A DNA stretch of 64,000 nt from Lysobacter sp. yr284 (GCF_900107375.1 NZ_FNPT01000014.1:1-64000); one strand, 5' to 3'; positions 47,598 to 56,073 are shown, counted from the first letter of the stretch. The notes: a model not told the origin generated them from the sequence alone. Numbers and translations: made by a program.

Positions 47598-47680
47598 CCG
47601 AGGCGGCCAGGGCCTCAGACGACCCGAGGCGGCCAAGGCCGCAAAACGACTCGGGGCGGCCAAGGCCGCCCCGAATCCCC
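47598..47680. repeat. Tandem repeat and palindrome between convergent genes
   Basis: About three imperfect copies of a 27-bp unit (CCGAGGCGGCCAAGGCC core) fill the gap. The last copy forms a perfect dyad at 47651-47674 (TCGGGGCGGCC, AA, GGCCGCCCCGA), probably serving as a terminator for the DUF924 gene and the effector gene. Confidence 0.75.
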
Positions 47681-47700
47681 GTAGCCGACGCGTGCGACGT

Positions 47701-49323
47701 TCAGCCCATCGAGCGCGAACGGCTCTCGTTCTGCTGCTGGGCCAGTTGCTGGTCGCGCTGCGTGTTCTGGCCCTGCACCGAGCGGTCGACCTGCTCGGTG
47801 CTCGCCACCAGCGTCTGCTGCATGGCCTGCTCGGTCGGCACCGACACCGCGTTGTGGTGGACCGAGCGCGGATCGCCCTGGACCGCGAAGAGGTGCTGTG
47901 CGTCCTTGCCCAGCACGACCTTGTCGATGTCGCGCAGGTTGCCGGCCACCGCCGCGGCGGTCAGCGCGCCGGCCGCGCGCGCGGTCGCGTCGTCGGACAC
48001 GCGGCCGTGGCGCGTGTCGATCTCGCTCATGCCGGCGAAGGCCTTGTTGAACATCGGGTTGTGCGAATGGTTCGGATCGCTGAGCAGCGGCCCGCCGGGC
48101 TGGCGCGCGTCGTTGGCGGACAGGCCCGGGAAGCGGATGTGCGGGATGTTGTTCTGCAACCGGTCCCAGCCGTCCTTGACCGCGCCGCGCACCTTGTCGC
48201 CGGCTTCCTGCAGGCGCTCGCCGGCGTCCTGGGCGCCGCGCTTGGCCTTGTCGTAGCCGTCCTGCACGCCCTGCTTGGCGCGATCGTAGCCTTCCTGCAC
48301 CCCGTGCTTGGCCCGGTCGTAGCCCTCCTGCACGCCGTGCTTGGCCCGGTCGTAACCGTCCTGCACGCCCTGCTTGGCGCGGTCGTAGCCCTGCTGCACG
48401 CCTTCCTTGGCGTCCTCGTAGCGATGCTTGATCTCGCGCTTGAGCACGTCGGGCATGCCCGCGGTCGGCTCCTTGGGCAGCTTCCAGTCCGACAGGTCCT
48501 TGCCGTTGGTGATGACCGCGCGCATCTGGTAGATGTCGTTGCGGAACGAATCGAACATGTCCTTGTTCTTGGCGTAGGTCTGCCGGTTGGCGTCGCTGAG
48601 CAGCGGCGGCCCGGAAATGTCGTTCTGCTTGTAGAACTGGGTGACGCTGTGCGGATCGAAGCCGACCTTCTTGATGTCGGCGGCGAAGCCGGCGATGCCC
48701 TGGGTGCGCGGGTCCTGCTTGTCGGCGAGCAGGTCCTTGGCGTCCTTGTCGATCGCGTACAGCCGCACTTCGCCCAGGTGCTTGCTGGCGGAGCTGACGA
48801 TGTCGGTGGCGCGGGCGTGGTTGACGATGTCGAGCTTGGCGCCCTTGGGCAGGTGCAGGTCGAGGCTGGCCGCGCCGTAGGCGTTGAAGGTCTCGCCGTG
48901 CAATCCGTACTTGGCCGCGGTGGCCTGGGCCAGGGTGCCGCCCTGCGAGTGGCCGGTGACCGAGACCTGCGCGGCGTGGCCGTTGACCGGATAGCGCTCG
49001 GCCAGCTTCATCGCCATTTCGGTCAGTTCGTTGGCGTGCTTGACCTGCGGGTTGGTGCGGTTGAGCACCATGTTGCCGTTGCCGCCGACCCAGTCCTGCA
49101 CGGCGCTGGTGAGGCCGCCTTCGGACCCGCGGTGGGCGACCACGATCTCGCCGGACTTCACGTCCTGGTAGATCGTGCCCTGGTATCCGCTGACGAAGTC
49201 CGAGGAGGTCTTGAGGACCTTGTACTCGCGGCCTTCGACGGAAATCTTCGCGCCTTCCTGCTTGGCGCGGTCCTGGTAGCTGTCGTCGGCGAGGGAGGCG
49301 TAGGCGCGGCTGGGCAGCGTCAT
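47701..49323 (-). CDS. Lipase effector with XVIPCD secretion domain (putative type IV effector)
   Basis: The 540-residue protein has three parts. Residues 1-290 form an alpha/beta lipase with the elbow VTGHSQGG (Ser126) and candidate Asp174 and His225. Residues 302-367 are six 11-residue repeats (Y-D-R-A-K-x-G-V-Q-x-G), a helical stalk. Residues about 411-540 match XVIPCD, the C-terminal domain recognised by VirD4 of the bacteria-killing type IV system of xanthomonads (SDPNHSHNPMFNKAF, later DIDKVVLGKDAQHLFAVQG), with a Gln-rich tail. It lacks a signal peptide, as expected for direct injection. The start overlaps the upstream lipoprotein gene by ATGA. I infer an antibacterial phospholipase-type effector. 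Confidence 0.85.
   Translation of the reverse strand: MTLPSRAYASLADDSYQDRAKQEGAKISVEGREYKVLKTSSDFVSGYQGTIYQDVKSGEIVVAHRGSEGGLTSAVQDWVGGNGNMVLNRTNPQVKHANELTEMAMKLAERYPVNGHAAQVSVTGHSQGGTLAQATAAKYGLHGETFNAYGAASLDLHLPKGAKLDIVNHARATDIVSSASKHLGEVRLYAIDKDAKDLLADKQDPRTQGIAGFAADIKKVGFDPHSVTQFYKQNDISGPPLLSDANRQTYAKNKDMFDSFRNDIYQMRAVITNGKDLSDWKLPKEPTAGMPDVLKREIKHRYEDAKEGVQQGYDRAKQGVQDGYDRAKHGVQEGYDRAKHGVQEGYDRAKQGVQDGYDKAKRGAQDAGERLQEAGDKVRGAVKDGWDRLQNNIPHIRFPGLSANDARQPGGPLLSDPNHSHNPMFNKAFAGMSEIDTRHGRVSDDATARAAGALTAAAVAGNLRDIDKVVLGKDAQHLFAVQGDPRSVHHNAVSVPTEQAMQQTLVASTEQVDRSVQGQNTQRDQQLAQQQNESRSRSMG
48223..48420 (-). repeat. Six tandem 33-bp repeats inside the lipase effector gene
   Basis: Six consecutive units encode 11 residues each (Y-D-R-A-K-H/Q-G-V-Q-E/D-G). 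The four central units are nearly identical in DNA, which invites copy-number change by slippage. Confidence 0.9.
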
Positions 49324-49931
49324 TGTTCGATCTTCCTGGACTGGAACACGACCTCGAAGTCCTCGGCGGACGGCGAACGCTCGCCGGCGAGGGTCATGGG
49401 ATGGAACTCGATCGGATCGGGCGACAGCGCGAACAGCGACTTCGGCGCGAAGGTCACTTGCTGCGCGCCGCCGACGATCGCCTCGTTCCAGGTCTCGGTG
49501 GAGAACACCGCGGGCTTGGCGGTCAGGGTCGCGCCGACCGCGGTGAGCTTCCAGTGGCACACGCCCAGGCCGTAGTAGTCCTCGTCCAGCAGCGCGTCGG
49601 CGAAGAATTCTGCGCGGTACTCGGTATCGGAGACCTTGCGGAACTGCAGCGGCACGGTCTCGCTCGGGCGGTTGCGCACGCCGGCCAGCGCGCGGGTCTG
49701 GTCGAGCGGGATGCAGGCGTCCTGTTCGGCGGGAATGTCGAACTGGGCGCTGCCGGCGACCTGCTCGAACGCGCGCGGCGCGTTGCGCACGGTCATTACG
49801 ACTTCGTACTTGTGCTGCGGATTCGGATTGGCCTTGACCTGCGGCGGCGGCACCGGTTGCTGGCAGGCGGCGGTAGAAACGGTCATCAAGGTCACCACTG
49901 AGGCAAGAAAAAAGGACTTCATGGGCGGCAT
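49320..49931 (-). CDS. Putative immunity lipoprotein for the lipase effector
   Basis: The 203-residue product starts MPPMKSFFLASVV, with a lipoprotein signal and lipobox T-A-A-C (Cys23) followed by Gln, predicting outer-membrane sorting. The mature part is beta-rich (YEVVMTVRN, VPLQFRKVSDTEYRAEFF, FEVVFQSRKIE) with two further Cys. Its stop overlaps the effector start by ATGA. Type IV (X-Tfe) lipases are normally paired with lipoprotein immunity proteins that guard the periplasm, so neutralising the downstream lipase is the likely role. The family is not recognised from sequence alone. An alternative start is 49922. Confidence 0.75.
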   Translation of the reverse strand: MPPMKSFFLASVVTLMTVSTAACQQPVPPPQVKANPNPQHKYEVVMTVRNAPRAFEQVAGSAQFDIPAEQDACIPLDQTRALAGVRNRPSETVPLQFRKVSDTEYRAEFFADALLDEDYYGLGVCHWKLTAVGATLTAKPAVFSTETWNEAIVGGAQQVTFAPKSLFALSPDPIEFHPMTLAGERSPSAEDFEVVFQSRKIEQ

Positions 49932-50329
49932 GCGCAGGGTCTCAGGACAGCGGCGGGCCGCAGCGGGCGCGCGCAAGAGCGCGCGGCCGTTGCGGCCAGG
50001 GCCGTGCCGGGATCGTCGGGAGGAGGGGGCGGCCCGCGCCGCGGGCGTGCGGCGCGGCAGCGGCCGTGCAAGGCGGCGCGGATGCGGGCGCGAAGGCGCT
50101 GCGGCGGGTCCGGCTCGCCGTCGGCGAGGCGGCCTGGCGCGCAACACAGGCGATTCGTCCTGAATCCATGGTGGGGCTCGCCGCGCCCGGTTCCAGGCGC
50201 GTAGTGAGACGAGTATCGCTAAGCCGCTGGCGGGCGGCAAGCCGCGGCCCTGGGCGGCGGCGGCGCCCGCGCTGGCCCGTGCCACCGCGGCCGTGCGCCT
50301 GCGAGCGGGTTCGCACAGGCCGCAAACGA
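49932..50329. other. Gap upstream of the immunity-effector pair
   Basis: About 400 bp without a supported gene. It must contain the promoter for the minus-strand immunity-effector operon, but no clear -35/-10 pair is visible in this GC-rich stretch. No repeat of the dispersed families is present. Confidence 0.4.
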
Positions 50330-50359
50330 CGAAGCCGCGGCTCGCAGGCCGCGGCTTCG
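50330..50359 (-). terminator. Hairpin downstream of the glutaredoxin fusion gene
   Basis: CGAAGCCGCGGC pairs perfectly with GCCGCGGCTTCG, 12-bp stem with a 6-nt loop, 22 bp past the glutaredoxin-fusion stop. On the minus strand it is followed by TCGTTTGCGG, a weak T stretch. Confidence 0.65.
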
Positions 50360-50381
50360 CCAGGCGCAACCGATCGCGCGC

Positions 50382-51308
50382 TCAGTACTTGGCGATGCCG
50401 CCGCCGAGGTCGGCCCAGGCGTCGATGCCGCCGACCACGTTGTAGACCTCGCGGAACCCGAGCTGGCGGAAATGCTCCGCCGCCTGCGCGCTGCGCCCGC
50501 CGCGGTGGCACAGGAACGCGACCGGCGCGTCCTTGGGCAGGCCTTCCAGCGCGTCGGTGCCGTGGTCGAAGGTGTCGAAGGCGACATCGGCCTGGGCCAG
50601 CGCGCGTTCGTCGGCCGGGCGCACGTCGATCAGGCGCAGGCTGCCGGCCTGCACGCGCTCGCGCACCTGCGCCGGCGCGATCGAACGCACCGCCGCCGGC
50701 GCGTTCGGATTGTTGATCACCAGGCCGCGGCCGCGTTCGTCGTCGGCCCAGTCGATCGACACGCCGTCGGCGCGGCGCGCGTTGATCCAGTCGGTCTGCA
50801 CGCGCACGCCGCCGATCTCCACCGCGACCGCGTCGGCGTCCGCCGGCGCCAGCTGCAGGCGCACGTTGTGGCGCGCGTCGACGTCGAGCTGCACCGCATA
50901 GTTCTCGCCCGCGCCGGCGACCGCGTCGCGCAGCATCTTCGCCGCGGCCGCGCTGATCTCCAGCTTCGGCGGGCTGCGGTCGGGCGCCGGCAGGCCGAGC
51001 GCGCCGTGCAGTTCGCCGTTGCCGGCCATCTGCAGAATGATGTCGCTGCCGCCGACCAGCTGGCCGTCGATGTACAGCTGCGGGATGGTCGGCCACTCGC
51101 CGTAGGCCTTGATGCCCTCGCGGATTTCGGCGTCGCTGAGCACGTCGACGTGCGCATAGCCCTGCGGCAGCAGCGCGTTGAGGGTGCCGGCGGCCTTGGC
51201 CGAGAAACCGCACTGCGGCGCGTCCGGCGCGCCCTTCATGAACAGCACGACGCGGTTGGACTGGAGCAGGGATTCGATGCGCGAACGCAGGTCGGGAGTG
51301 AGGGACAT
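50382..51308 (-). CDS. Monothiol glutaredoxin fused to A-type-like and rhodanese domains
   Basis: The 308-residue protein has three domains. Residues 1-105 are a Grx4-type monothiol glutaredoxin with the CGFS motif at Cys33 and WPTIPQLYIDGQLVGG. Residues about 115-200 resemble IscA/HesB (LEISAAAAKMLRD, GRGLVINNPNA) but the three iron-binding cysteines are absent. Residues 205-308 are a rhodanese domain with catalytic Cys267 in FLCHRGGRSA. Grx4 proteins hold and transfer 2Fe-2S clusters; the rhodanese part could supply sulfur. ATG 51308 starts at the glutaredoxin fold. Confidence 0.92.
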   Translation of the reverse strand: MSLTPDLRSRIESLLQSNRVVLFMKGAPDAPQCGFSAKAAGTLNALLPQGYAHVDVLSDAEIREGIKAYGEWPTIPQLYIDGQLVGGSDIILQMAGNGELHGALGLPAPDRSPPKLEISAAAAKMLRDAVAGAGENYAVQLDVDARHNVRLQLAPADADAVAVEIGGVRVQTDWINARRADGVSIDWADDERGRGLVINNPNAPAAVRSIAPAQVRERVQAGSLRLIDVRPADERALAQADVAFDTFDHGTDALEGLPKDAPVAFLCHRGGRSAQAAEHFRQLGFREVYNVVGGIDAWADLGGGIAKY

Positions 51309-51571
51309 GGGCTTGGCGGAAGCTGACGGAAGTCCTGGGCACATGGGGGCGCCGGCGCGGCGATGCAAGTGGAGCGGCGGCGGCCGGCCCCGGCTTGCCT
51401 GCCTGGGAAGGTTTCAGGACTCCGCGTGGGTGGGAGGGCCCTCGGGCCCGCCGCGCCTCGGTTCGCGACCGCGCCACGGGGCCGGACGTCCGGCGCGGCC
51501 GGGATGCCCCGCAACCGCCGCCCCGCTACGATGAGCGTCCCGCCCGATTCGCGCTCGACGCCCGCCCGCCG

Positions 51572-52357
51572 ATGCCTCCCACGGTCCGCCATCGCCCGCC
51601 GCGCCACCCCGAGGCCGCGCCGTGGCTGTTCGCGGCCTCGCAACTGGGCGTGCTCGGCCTGTGGTGGGTGGCCGGCTGGACGGTCGGCCTGCCGGCGCTG
51701 GCGCTGAGCCACGCGGCGCTGTTGTGGGGCACCCTGCGCCCCGGCTCGGCCTTGTTCAGCCCGGTGCTGCGGCGCCTGCCCACGCGCGAGCCGGTGGTGT
51801 GGCTGACCATCGACGACGGCCCGTCCGACGACACCGCCGCGATGCTCGACCTGCTCGACGCGCACGGCGCCAAGGCGACCTTCTTCGTCGTCGCCGAACG
51901 CGCGCGGGCGCGGCCGGAGCTGCTGGCCCGGATCGTGCAGCGCGGCCACGGCGTCGGCCATCACAGCGGCAGCCATCCTTCGGCGGCGTTCTGGCGGCTG
52001 GGCCCGGCGGCGATGCGGCGCGAGATCGTCGAGGCCGACCGGACCTTGCGTGAATTGCTGCCCGGCTACCGCCTGCACTGGTTCCGGGCGGTGGTCGGCA
52101 TGGCCAATCCTTTCGTCGCACGCGGGCTCAAGCGCTGCGGCCTGGCGCGGGTGGCGTGGAGCGCGCGCGGTTTCGACGCGGTGGCGGCGGAACCGGCGCG
52201 GGTGGTGGCGCGGGTCGAGCGCGGCCTGAGGCCTGGCGCGATCGTGCTGATGCACGAGGGCGCGGGGCACGGGCGCAGCGTGGAGACGATGGCGGTGTTG
52301 TTGGCGCGGTTGCAGGCGTTGGGGTATCGCTGCGTGTTGCCCGAAGCGCGCGAGTAG
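51572..52357 (+). CDS. Membrane-anchored polysaccharide deacetylase (NodB-like)
   Basis: The 261-residue protein has one or two membrane segments at residues about 15-55, then a NodB homology domain: TIDDGPSDDT with Asp81-Asp82, the metal motif H131-S-G-S-H135, and FRAVVGMANPF in place of the usual R-x-P-x-G. The closing IVLMHEGAGHGRSVETM has the final His. It removes acetyl groups from peptidoglycan, chitin or surface glycans, or acts in glycolipid synthesis. No clear ribosome binding site precedes the ATG, so the exact start is uncertain. Confidence 0.85.
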   Translation: MPPTVRHRPPRHPEAAPWLFAASQLGVLGLWWVAGWTVGLPALALSHAALLWGTLRPGSALFSPVLRRLPTREPVVWLTIDDGPSDDTAAMLDLLDAHGAKATFFVVAERARARPELLARIVQRGHGVGHHSGSHPSAAFWRLGPAAMRREIVEADRTLRELLPGYRLHWFRAVVGMANPFVARGLKRCGLARVAWSARGFDAVAAEPARVVARVERGLRPGAIVLMHEGAGHGRSVETMAVLLARLQALGYRCVLPEARE

Positions 52358-52372
52358 GTGCATTTGTTGTGG

Positions 52373-52467
52373 GTAGGAGCGGCGCGAGCCGCGACTGCGA
52401 CGATGCAACTACGACGAAACTTTCGCAATCGCCGCGCTGGCGCGGTCGCGGCTTGCGTCGCTCCTAC
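52373..52467. repeat. REP-like inverted doublet, family 1
   Basis: GTAGGAGCGGCGCGAGCCGC and GCGGCTTGCGTCGCTCCTAC face each other just after the deacetylase gene. Confidence 0.85.
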
Positions 52468-52534
52468 AGGGGGCGTTCCGCGGCGGGTTCGGCCTTTGTG
52501 TGTTCGTACGTGTGACGACAAGCCTCGATCAAGA

Positions 52535-52723
52535 GCTTCCGTCCGCAAGCGGCCGGGTCACTTTCTTTGTCCAAAGCCACAAAGAAAGTAACCAAAGAAA
52601 GTGCTTTTCCCTGTTTCGAATCAAAAGCCACTATGGCTCGAAAGGGGCGCGGGGCCGCGCCATAAGGGGCTTCCTGCCCCATGGCGCGCGTGCGCATCCA
52701 TGCGCACGCCCTGCGGGGCTGCG
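52535..52723. repeat. Dispersed intergenic repeat, copy B
   Basis: Second copy of the roughly 190-bp element found at 1-186. The hairpin arms here are GTCACTTTCTTTGT and ACAAAGAAAGTAAC with one mismatch. Compared with copy A the arm bases have changed together, keeping the stem. The tail matches copy A over the GCGCGGGG, TAAGGGGC and GCGCATCCATGCGC blocks. Confidence 0.8.
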
Positions 52724-52782
52724 AGACGTGTGCTTCGCGTGGGGTTGCGTCCGAGCGAAGAGCAACGGCAACGGCAAAATGG

Positions 52783-52802
52783 ATTCCGGCTTTCGCCGGA
52801 AT
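52783..52802. repeat. Family 3 hairpin, variant
   Basis: ATTCCGGC, TTTC, GCCGGAAT: a perfect 8-bp stem with a 4-nt loop, followed by GACGG. It parallels the CCCCGC/GCGGGG hairpins at 9768, 61036 and 62468. Confidence 0.6.
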
Positions 52803-52860
52803 GACGGGCTGGCGTCGCGCGTAGTTGCGGCTGCTGCAGTCGGATGCGGCCGCAGCCCAC

Positions 52861-52889
52861 TGTAGGAGCGGCGCGAGCCGCGACCGCGA
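52861..52889 (+). repeat. REP-like family 1, single unit
   Basis: TGTAGGAGCGGCGCGAGCCG followed by CGACCGCGA, one arm of the family 1 repeat without a nearby partner. With copy B of the dispersed repeat and two further hairpins it fills the 620-bp gap between the deacetylase and methyltransferase genes; no gene is supported there. Confidence 0.8.
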
Positions 52890-52982
52890 AAATCCGATCG
52901 CGACGAACGCCGTCCCGCGTCGCTGCCGCAGGCAGGCGCGATCGGCATCGCACCGCGAAGCCGGGCCGCAACCCGCGGCCGA

Positions 52983-53675
52983 TCATTCCCTCGCCGCGAC
53001 GATCCGCCAGTTGTTGAACGGCGTGCGCCCGAACATCGGCGTGAACTCCACCCGCAATCCCGCCGCCTGCAGGCGTTCGCGCAAGGCTTCGCCGTCGGGG
53101 TAATAGCGCGGGGTCGCGTTCATCCATCCCAGCGCGCGCGAGAACAGGTCGACCGCGCGGGTCACCCGTGCGCGGCCGGTGCCGTCGTCCAGGCCGGTGC
53201 GGATCACCAGGCGCGCGCCGGGCACCAGCATCGCGATCATCGCGTCGATCGCGCGCGCCTGGGCCGGGTAGGGGATGAACTGCAGCACGTCCAGGATCGC
53301 CACGCTGCCGCGGTGTTCGGGCAGTTCGCGCGACAGGTCCATGACCGCGAAGCCGGCGGTGTCCAGGCCGACCCGCGCGGCGGCGCGGCCGGCGCGGCGG
53401 ATCTTGGCGGCGTCGCTGTCGACCCCGCGGTAGGGCAGGGCGATGCCGTCGGCGCGCAGGGTGTGGGCGAGCAGGCCCAGGCCGCAGCCCAGGTCCAGCA
53501 GCGGCGCGCGGGTGCCGCGCAGCGCCTGGCTGACGCCGGGGTAGAGCGGGTCGCTGCCGAGCTTGGCGCGGCTGTAGTAATAGTCCCAGCGATTACCGAG
53601 CGGATGCTCGGGCAGATAGGCGCGGGCGATCCGCAGGGCCTGGCCGGGAGGCATGGCTTGTACCGCTGAAGTCAT
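52983..53675 (-). CDS. Class I SAM-dependent methyltransferase
   Basis: The 230-residue protein has the SAM-binding motif LLDLGCGLGLLAHTL near residue 60, the acidic VDSDAAKI turn and a D-V-L-Q-F-I motif near the substrate side. Residues DYYYSRAKLGSDPLYPGV precede the fold. It resembles small uncharacterised methyltransferases; the substrate is unknown. MTSAVQAMPPG at 53675 is chosen; an ATG at 53654 is also possible. It is transcribed in the same direction as the SGNH gene but 286 bp away. Confidence 0.82.
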   Translation of the reverse strand: MTSAVQAMPPGQALRIARAYLPEHPLGNRWDYYYSRAKLGSDPLYPGVSQALRGTRAPLLDLGCGLGLLAHTLRADGIALPYRGVDSDAAKIRRAGRAAARVGLDTAGFAVMDLSRELPEHRGSVAILDVLQFIPYPAQARAIDAMIAMLVPGARLVIRTGLDDGTGRARVTRAVDLFSRALGWMNATPRYYPDGEALRERLQAAGLRVEFTPMFGRTPFNNWRIVAARE

Positions 53676-53961
53676 TCGGGTCGGACGTTCCCCCGGCGTC
53701 GTCGTTGCCGGTGCCCGCAGTGTGGCACCGGCCGGCCCCGGGCGAAAACCGCGGTTTGCGGCCGCGGCGGCGGGTATTACCAATGAACACATTCGTCGCC
53801 GCAGCGCGGGGCCGCGCGGCACGGCCGGCGAACGCTGCGCGAGTGGCGCGTGGCTTGGTTGCGCGTCAGCCGGAGGCGCTTCAGCAGGAGCGCGCAACGG
53901 CCTGACCGGAACGGGGCCCGGGCGAGGCGGCCGCCGCTGTCCGGCCGGCCCGCCCCGCCGC

Positions 53962-54576
53962 TCAGCCCTGCCGCAACAGGCCTTCGGCCACCGGCAGCGC
54001 CAGCTCGGTCCAGCGCGCGTACATCTGCGCCGAGGGATGCAGCCCGTCGTCGGCCAGCATCGCCGGCTGCGCGGCGAGTTCGCGCGAAAGCGGCGCGATG
54101 TCGACGAAGGCCACGCCGTGACGCACGCAGATCTCGCTGGCGGTGATGTTGAACACGTCCAGCTCGGCGCCGATGACCGCCGCGCCGCGCTTGTCCTGGG
54201 CGCCGAACGGGGTTGCGCCCCAGTCGGGGATCGACAGCGCCAGCACCCGGTCGGGCCGGCCGCGGGCGTAGCCGATCGCGCGTTCGAGCAGCTGCCGGTA
54301 CTCGCCGGCGTATTGCGCGGCGCTGCGGCCGCGGTACTGGTTGTTGACGCCGATCAGCAGGCTGACGAAGTCCCACTCGCCCAGCGGTTCGGCCAGGTCC
54401 AGGGCCAGCGCCAGTTCGTCGGTGGTCCAGCCGGTGGTGGCGATGATGCGCGGCGCGGCCAGCCCGACGCCGCGCGCGCGCAGGCCGGCGGCCAGCTGCA
54501 CCGGCCAGCGCCCGGCTTCGGGGACCGCCTCGCCGATGCTGTAGCTGTCGCCCAGCGCCAGGTAGGACTGCGCCAT
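53962..54576 (-). CDS. SGNH/GDSL hydrolase
   Basis: The 204-residue esterase-like protein shows the four blocks of the fold: ALGDSYSIGE (nucleophile Ser11), TGWTTDEL, GVNNQYRGRS (Asn) and DDGLHPSAQMYARW (Asp and His). No signal peptide, so it acts in the cytoplasm unless exported otherwise. The gene starts 9 bp after the stop of alaA on the same strand, so it is the second gene of a two-gene operon. Confidence 0.9.
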   Translation of the reverse strand: MAQSYLALGDSYSIGEAVPEAGRWPVQLAAGLRARGVGLAAPRIIATTGWTTDELALALDLAEPLGEWDFVSLLIGVNNQYRGRSAAQYAGEYRQLLERAIGYARGRPDRVLALSIPDWGATPFGAQDKRGAAVIGAELDVFNITASEICVRHGVAFVDIAPLSRELAAQPAMLADDGLHPSAQMYARWTELALPVAEGLLRQG

Positions 54577-54585
54577 CGGCGGCGC

Positions 54586-55836
54586 TCAGGCCACCGCGGC
54601 GCGCGGCGCGCCGGCGCGTTCGGCGTAGCGGTCGAGCACGCGCTCGATCCGGCCGAACACCTCGCGCACGTCCTCCGGCTGCGGCAGCAGGGTCACGCGG
54701 AAATGGTTGCGGTAGGGGACGTTGAAGCTCGAGCCGGGGACCACCAGCACGTCCTCGGTCTCCAGCAGCTCCAGCGCGAACTGGTGGTCGTCGAAGCCCT
54801 GCGCGGCCGCGCCGGTCACCGACGGGAACGCGTACAGCGCGCCGGCGGGCACGACCAGGTGCAGGTGCCGGCTGGCCTGGACCGCTTCGATCACCGCGCG
54901 CCGCGCCTCGAACAGGCGTCCGCCCGGCTGGCACAGCGGGGTGATGGTGTCGGTGCCGTCGAGCGCGGCCTCGATCGCGAACTGGCCCGGCACGTTGGCG
55001 CACAGGCGCAGCGCGCCGAGCAGGTCCATGGCGTGGTGGAAGTCGCCGCTGGCGACCGGGTCGCCCGACAGCACCGCCCAGCCGACCCGCCAGCCGCAGG
55101 CGCGGTGGACCTTGGACAGGCCGCCGAAGCTCAGGCAGGGCAGGTCGCCGGCGATCGGCGCGACCGGGACGAACTGCGCGCCGTCGTAGAGGATCGAGTC
55201 GTAGATCTCGTCGCACATCAGCAGCAGCTTGTGCTTGGCGGCGATGGCGACGATGCGTTCGATCAGCTCGCGCGGGTAGGCCGCGCCGGTCGGGTTGTTC
55301 GGGTTGATCAGCACGATCGCGCGGGTGCGGCTGGAGACCAGTTGCTCGATCTCGTCCGGATCGGGCAGGAAGCCGTTCTCCGGCTGGCAGCGGTAGTACA
55401 CCGGGCGGCCGTCGTTGAGGATGGTCGCGGCCGACCACAGCGGGTAGTCGGGCGAGGGCAGCAGCACTTCGTCGCCGGGATTGAGCAGGGCGCGCAGCGA
55501 CAGGTCGATCAGCTCGCTCACGCCGTTGCCGACGAACACCCGCTCGGGCGAGGCGTTGGGCGTGCCGCGGCGCTTGTGGAAGGCGGCGATGGCCTCGCGC
55601 GCGGCCGGCAGGCCCTGCTGGTGGGTATAGGGGTCGGTGTCGGCGATGCGCTCGGCGATGGCGCGCTGCAGGTGTTCGGGGGCGCGGAAACCGAACGCGC
55701 CGGGGTTGCCGATGTTGAGCTTGATCTGCTTGCGCCCCTGGGCCTCCAACTCGCGAGCTCGCCGGGCCAGTTCACCGCGGATTTCGTAACGGACTTCGGA
55801 AAGGCGTTCGCGGGTCTTCAAGGGCGGCAAGGACAT
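54586..55836 (-). CDS. alaA: Alanine transaminase AlaA-like aminotransferase
   Basis: The 416-residue fold-type I aminotransferase aligns with E. coli AlaA along its length: VRYEIRGELARRARELE, LNIGNPGAFGFRAP, VGNGVSELIDLSLRALLNPGDEVL, INPNNPTGAAYP, SFGGLSKVHRACGWRVGW with Lys242, and LRLCANVPGQFAIE. It makes alanine from pyruvate and glutamate. It leads the operon that also holds the SGNH hydrolase gene. Confidence 0.92.
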   Translation of the reverse strand: MSLPPLKTRERLSEVRYEIRGELARRARELEAQGRKQIKLNIGNPGAFGFRAPEHLQRAIAERIADTDPYTHQQGLPAAREAIAAFHKRRGTPNASPERVFVGNGVSELIDLSLRALLNPGDEVLLPSPDYPLWSAATILNDGRPVYYRCQPENGFLPDPDEIEQLVSSRTRAIVLINPNNPTGAAYPRELIERIVAIAAKHKLLLMCDEIYDSILYDGAQFVPVAPIAGDLPCLSFGGLSKVHRACGWRVGWAVLSGDPVASGDFHHAMDLLGALRLCANVPGQFAIEAALDGTDTITPLCQPGGRLFEARRAVIEAVQASRHLHLVVPAGALYAFPSVTGAAAQGFDDHQFALELLETEDVLVVPGSSFNVPYRNHFRVTLLPQPEDVREVFGRIERVLDRYAERAGAPRAAVA

Positions 55837-56073
55837 CGGGGCGTCACATCGGAAAGTGGATGAACGTCCAGACTAGCCGAATCCGCCCTGGTAAACAGCC
55901 TGAATCGGGCGCCCGGGCGCGGCCCGCGACGCGGGCGGGCGCGAAAAAAACCGATCCGGGCCGCGGACCCGGCGCTGCAACCGTTTTCCGCGCCGGTCCG
56001 CAGCGCCGGCGCGGATCGGCCCGCGGCCGCGAAAATCCAACCGCGCGACGGCAAAACCGGCGAGCGGGCTATG

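Noticed and set aside
52500-52865. Open frame across dispersed repeat copy B
   Set aside because: The frame reads through hairpins and repeat arms; the homologous copy A reads differently, so it is not a conserved protein.
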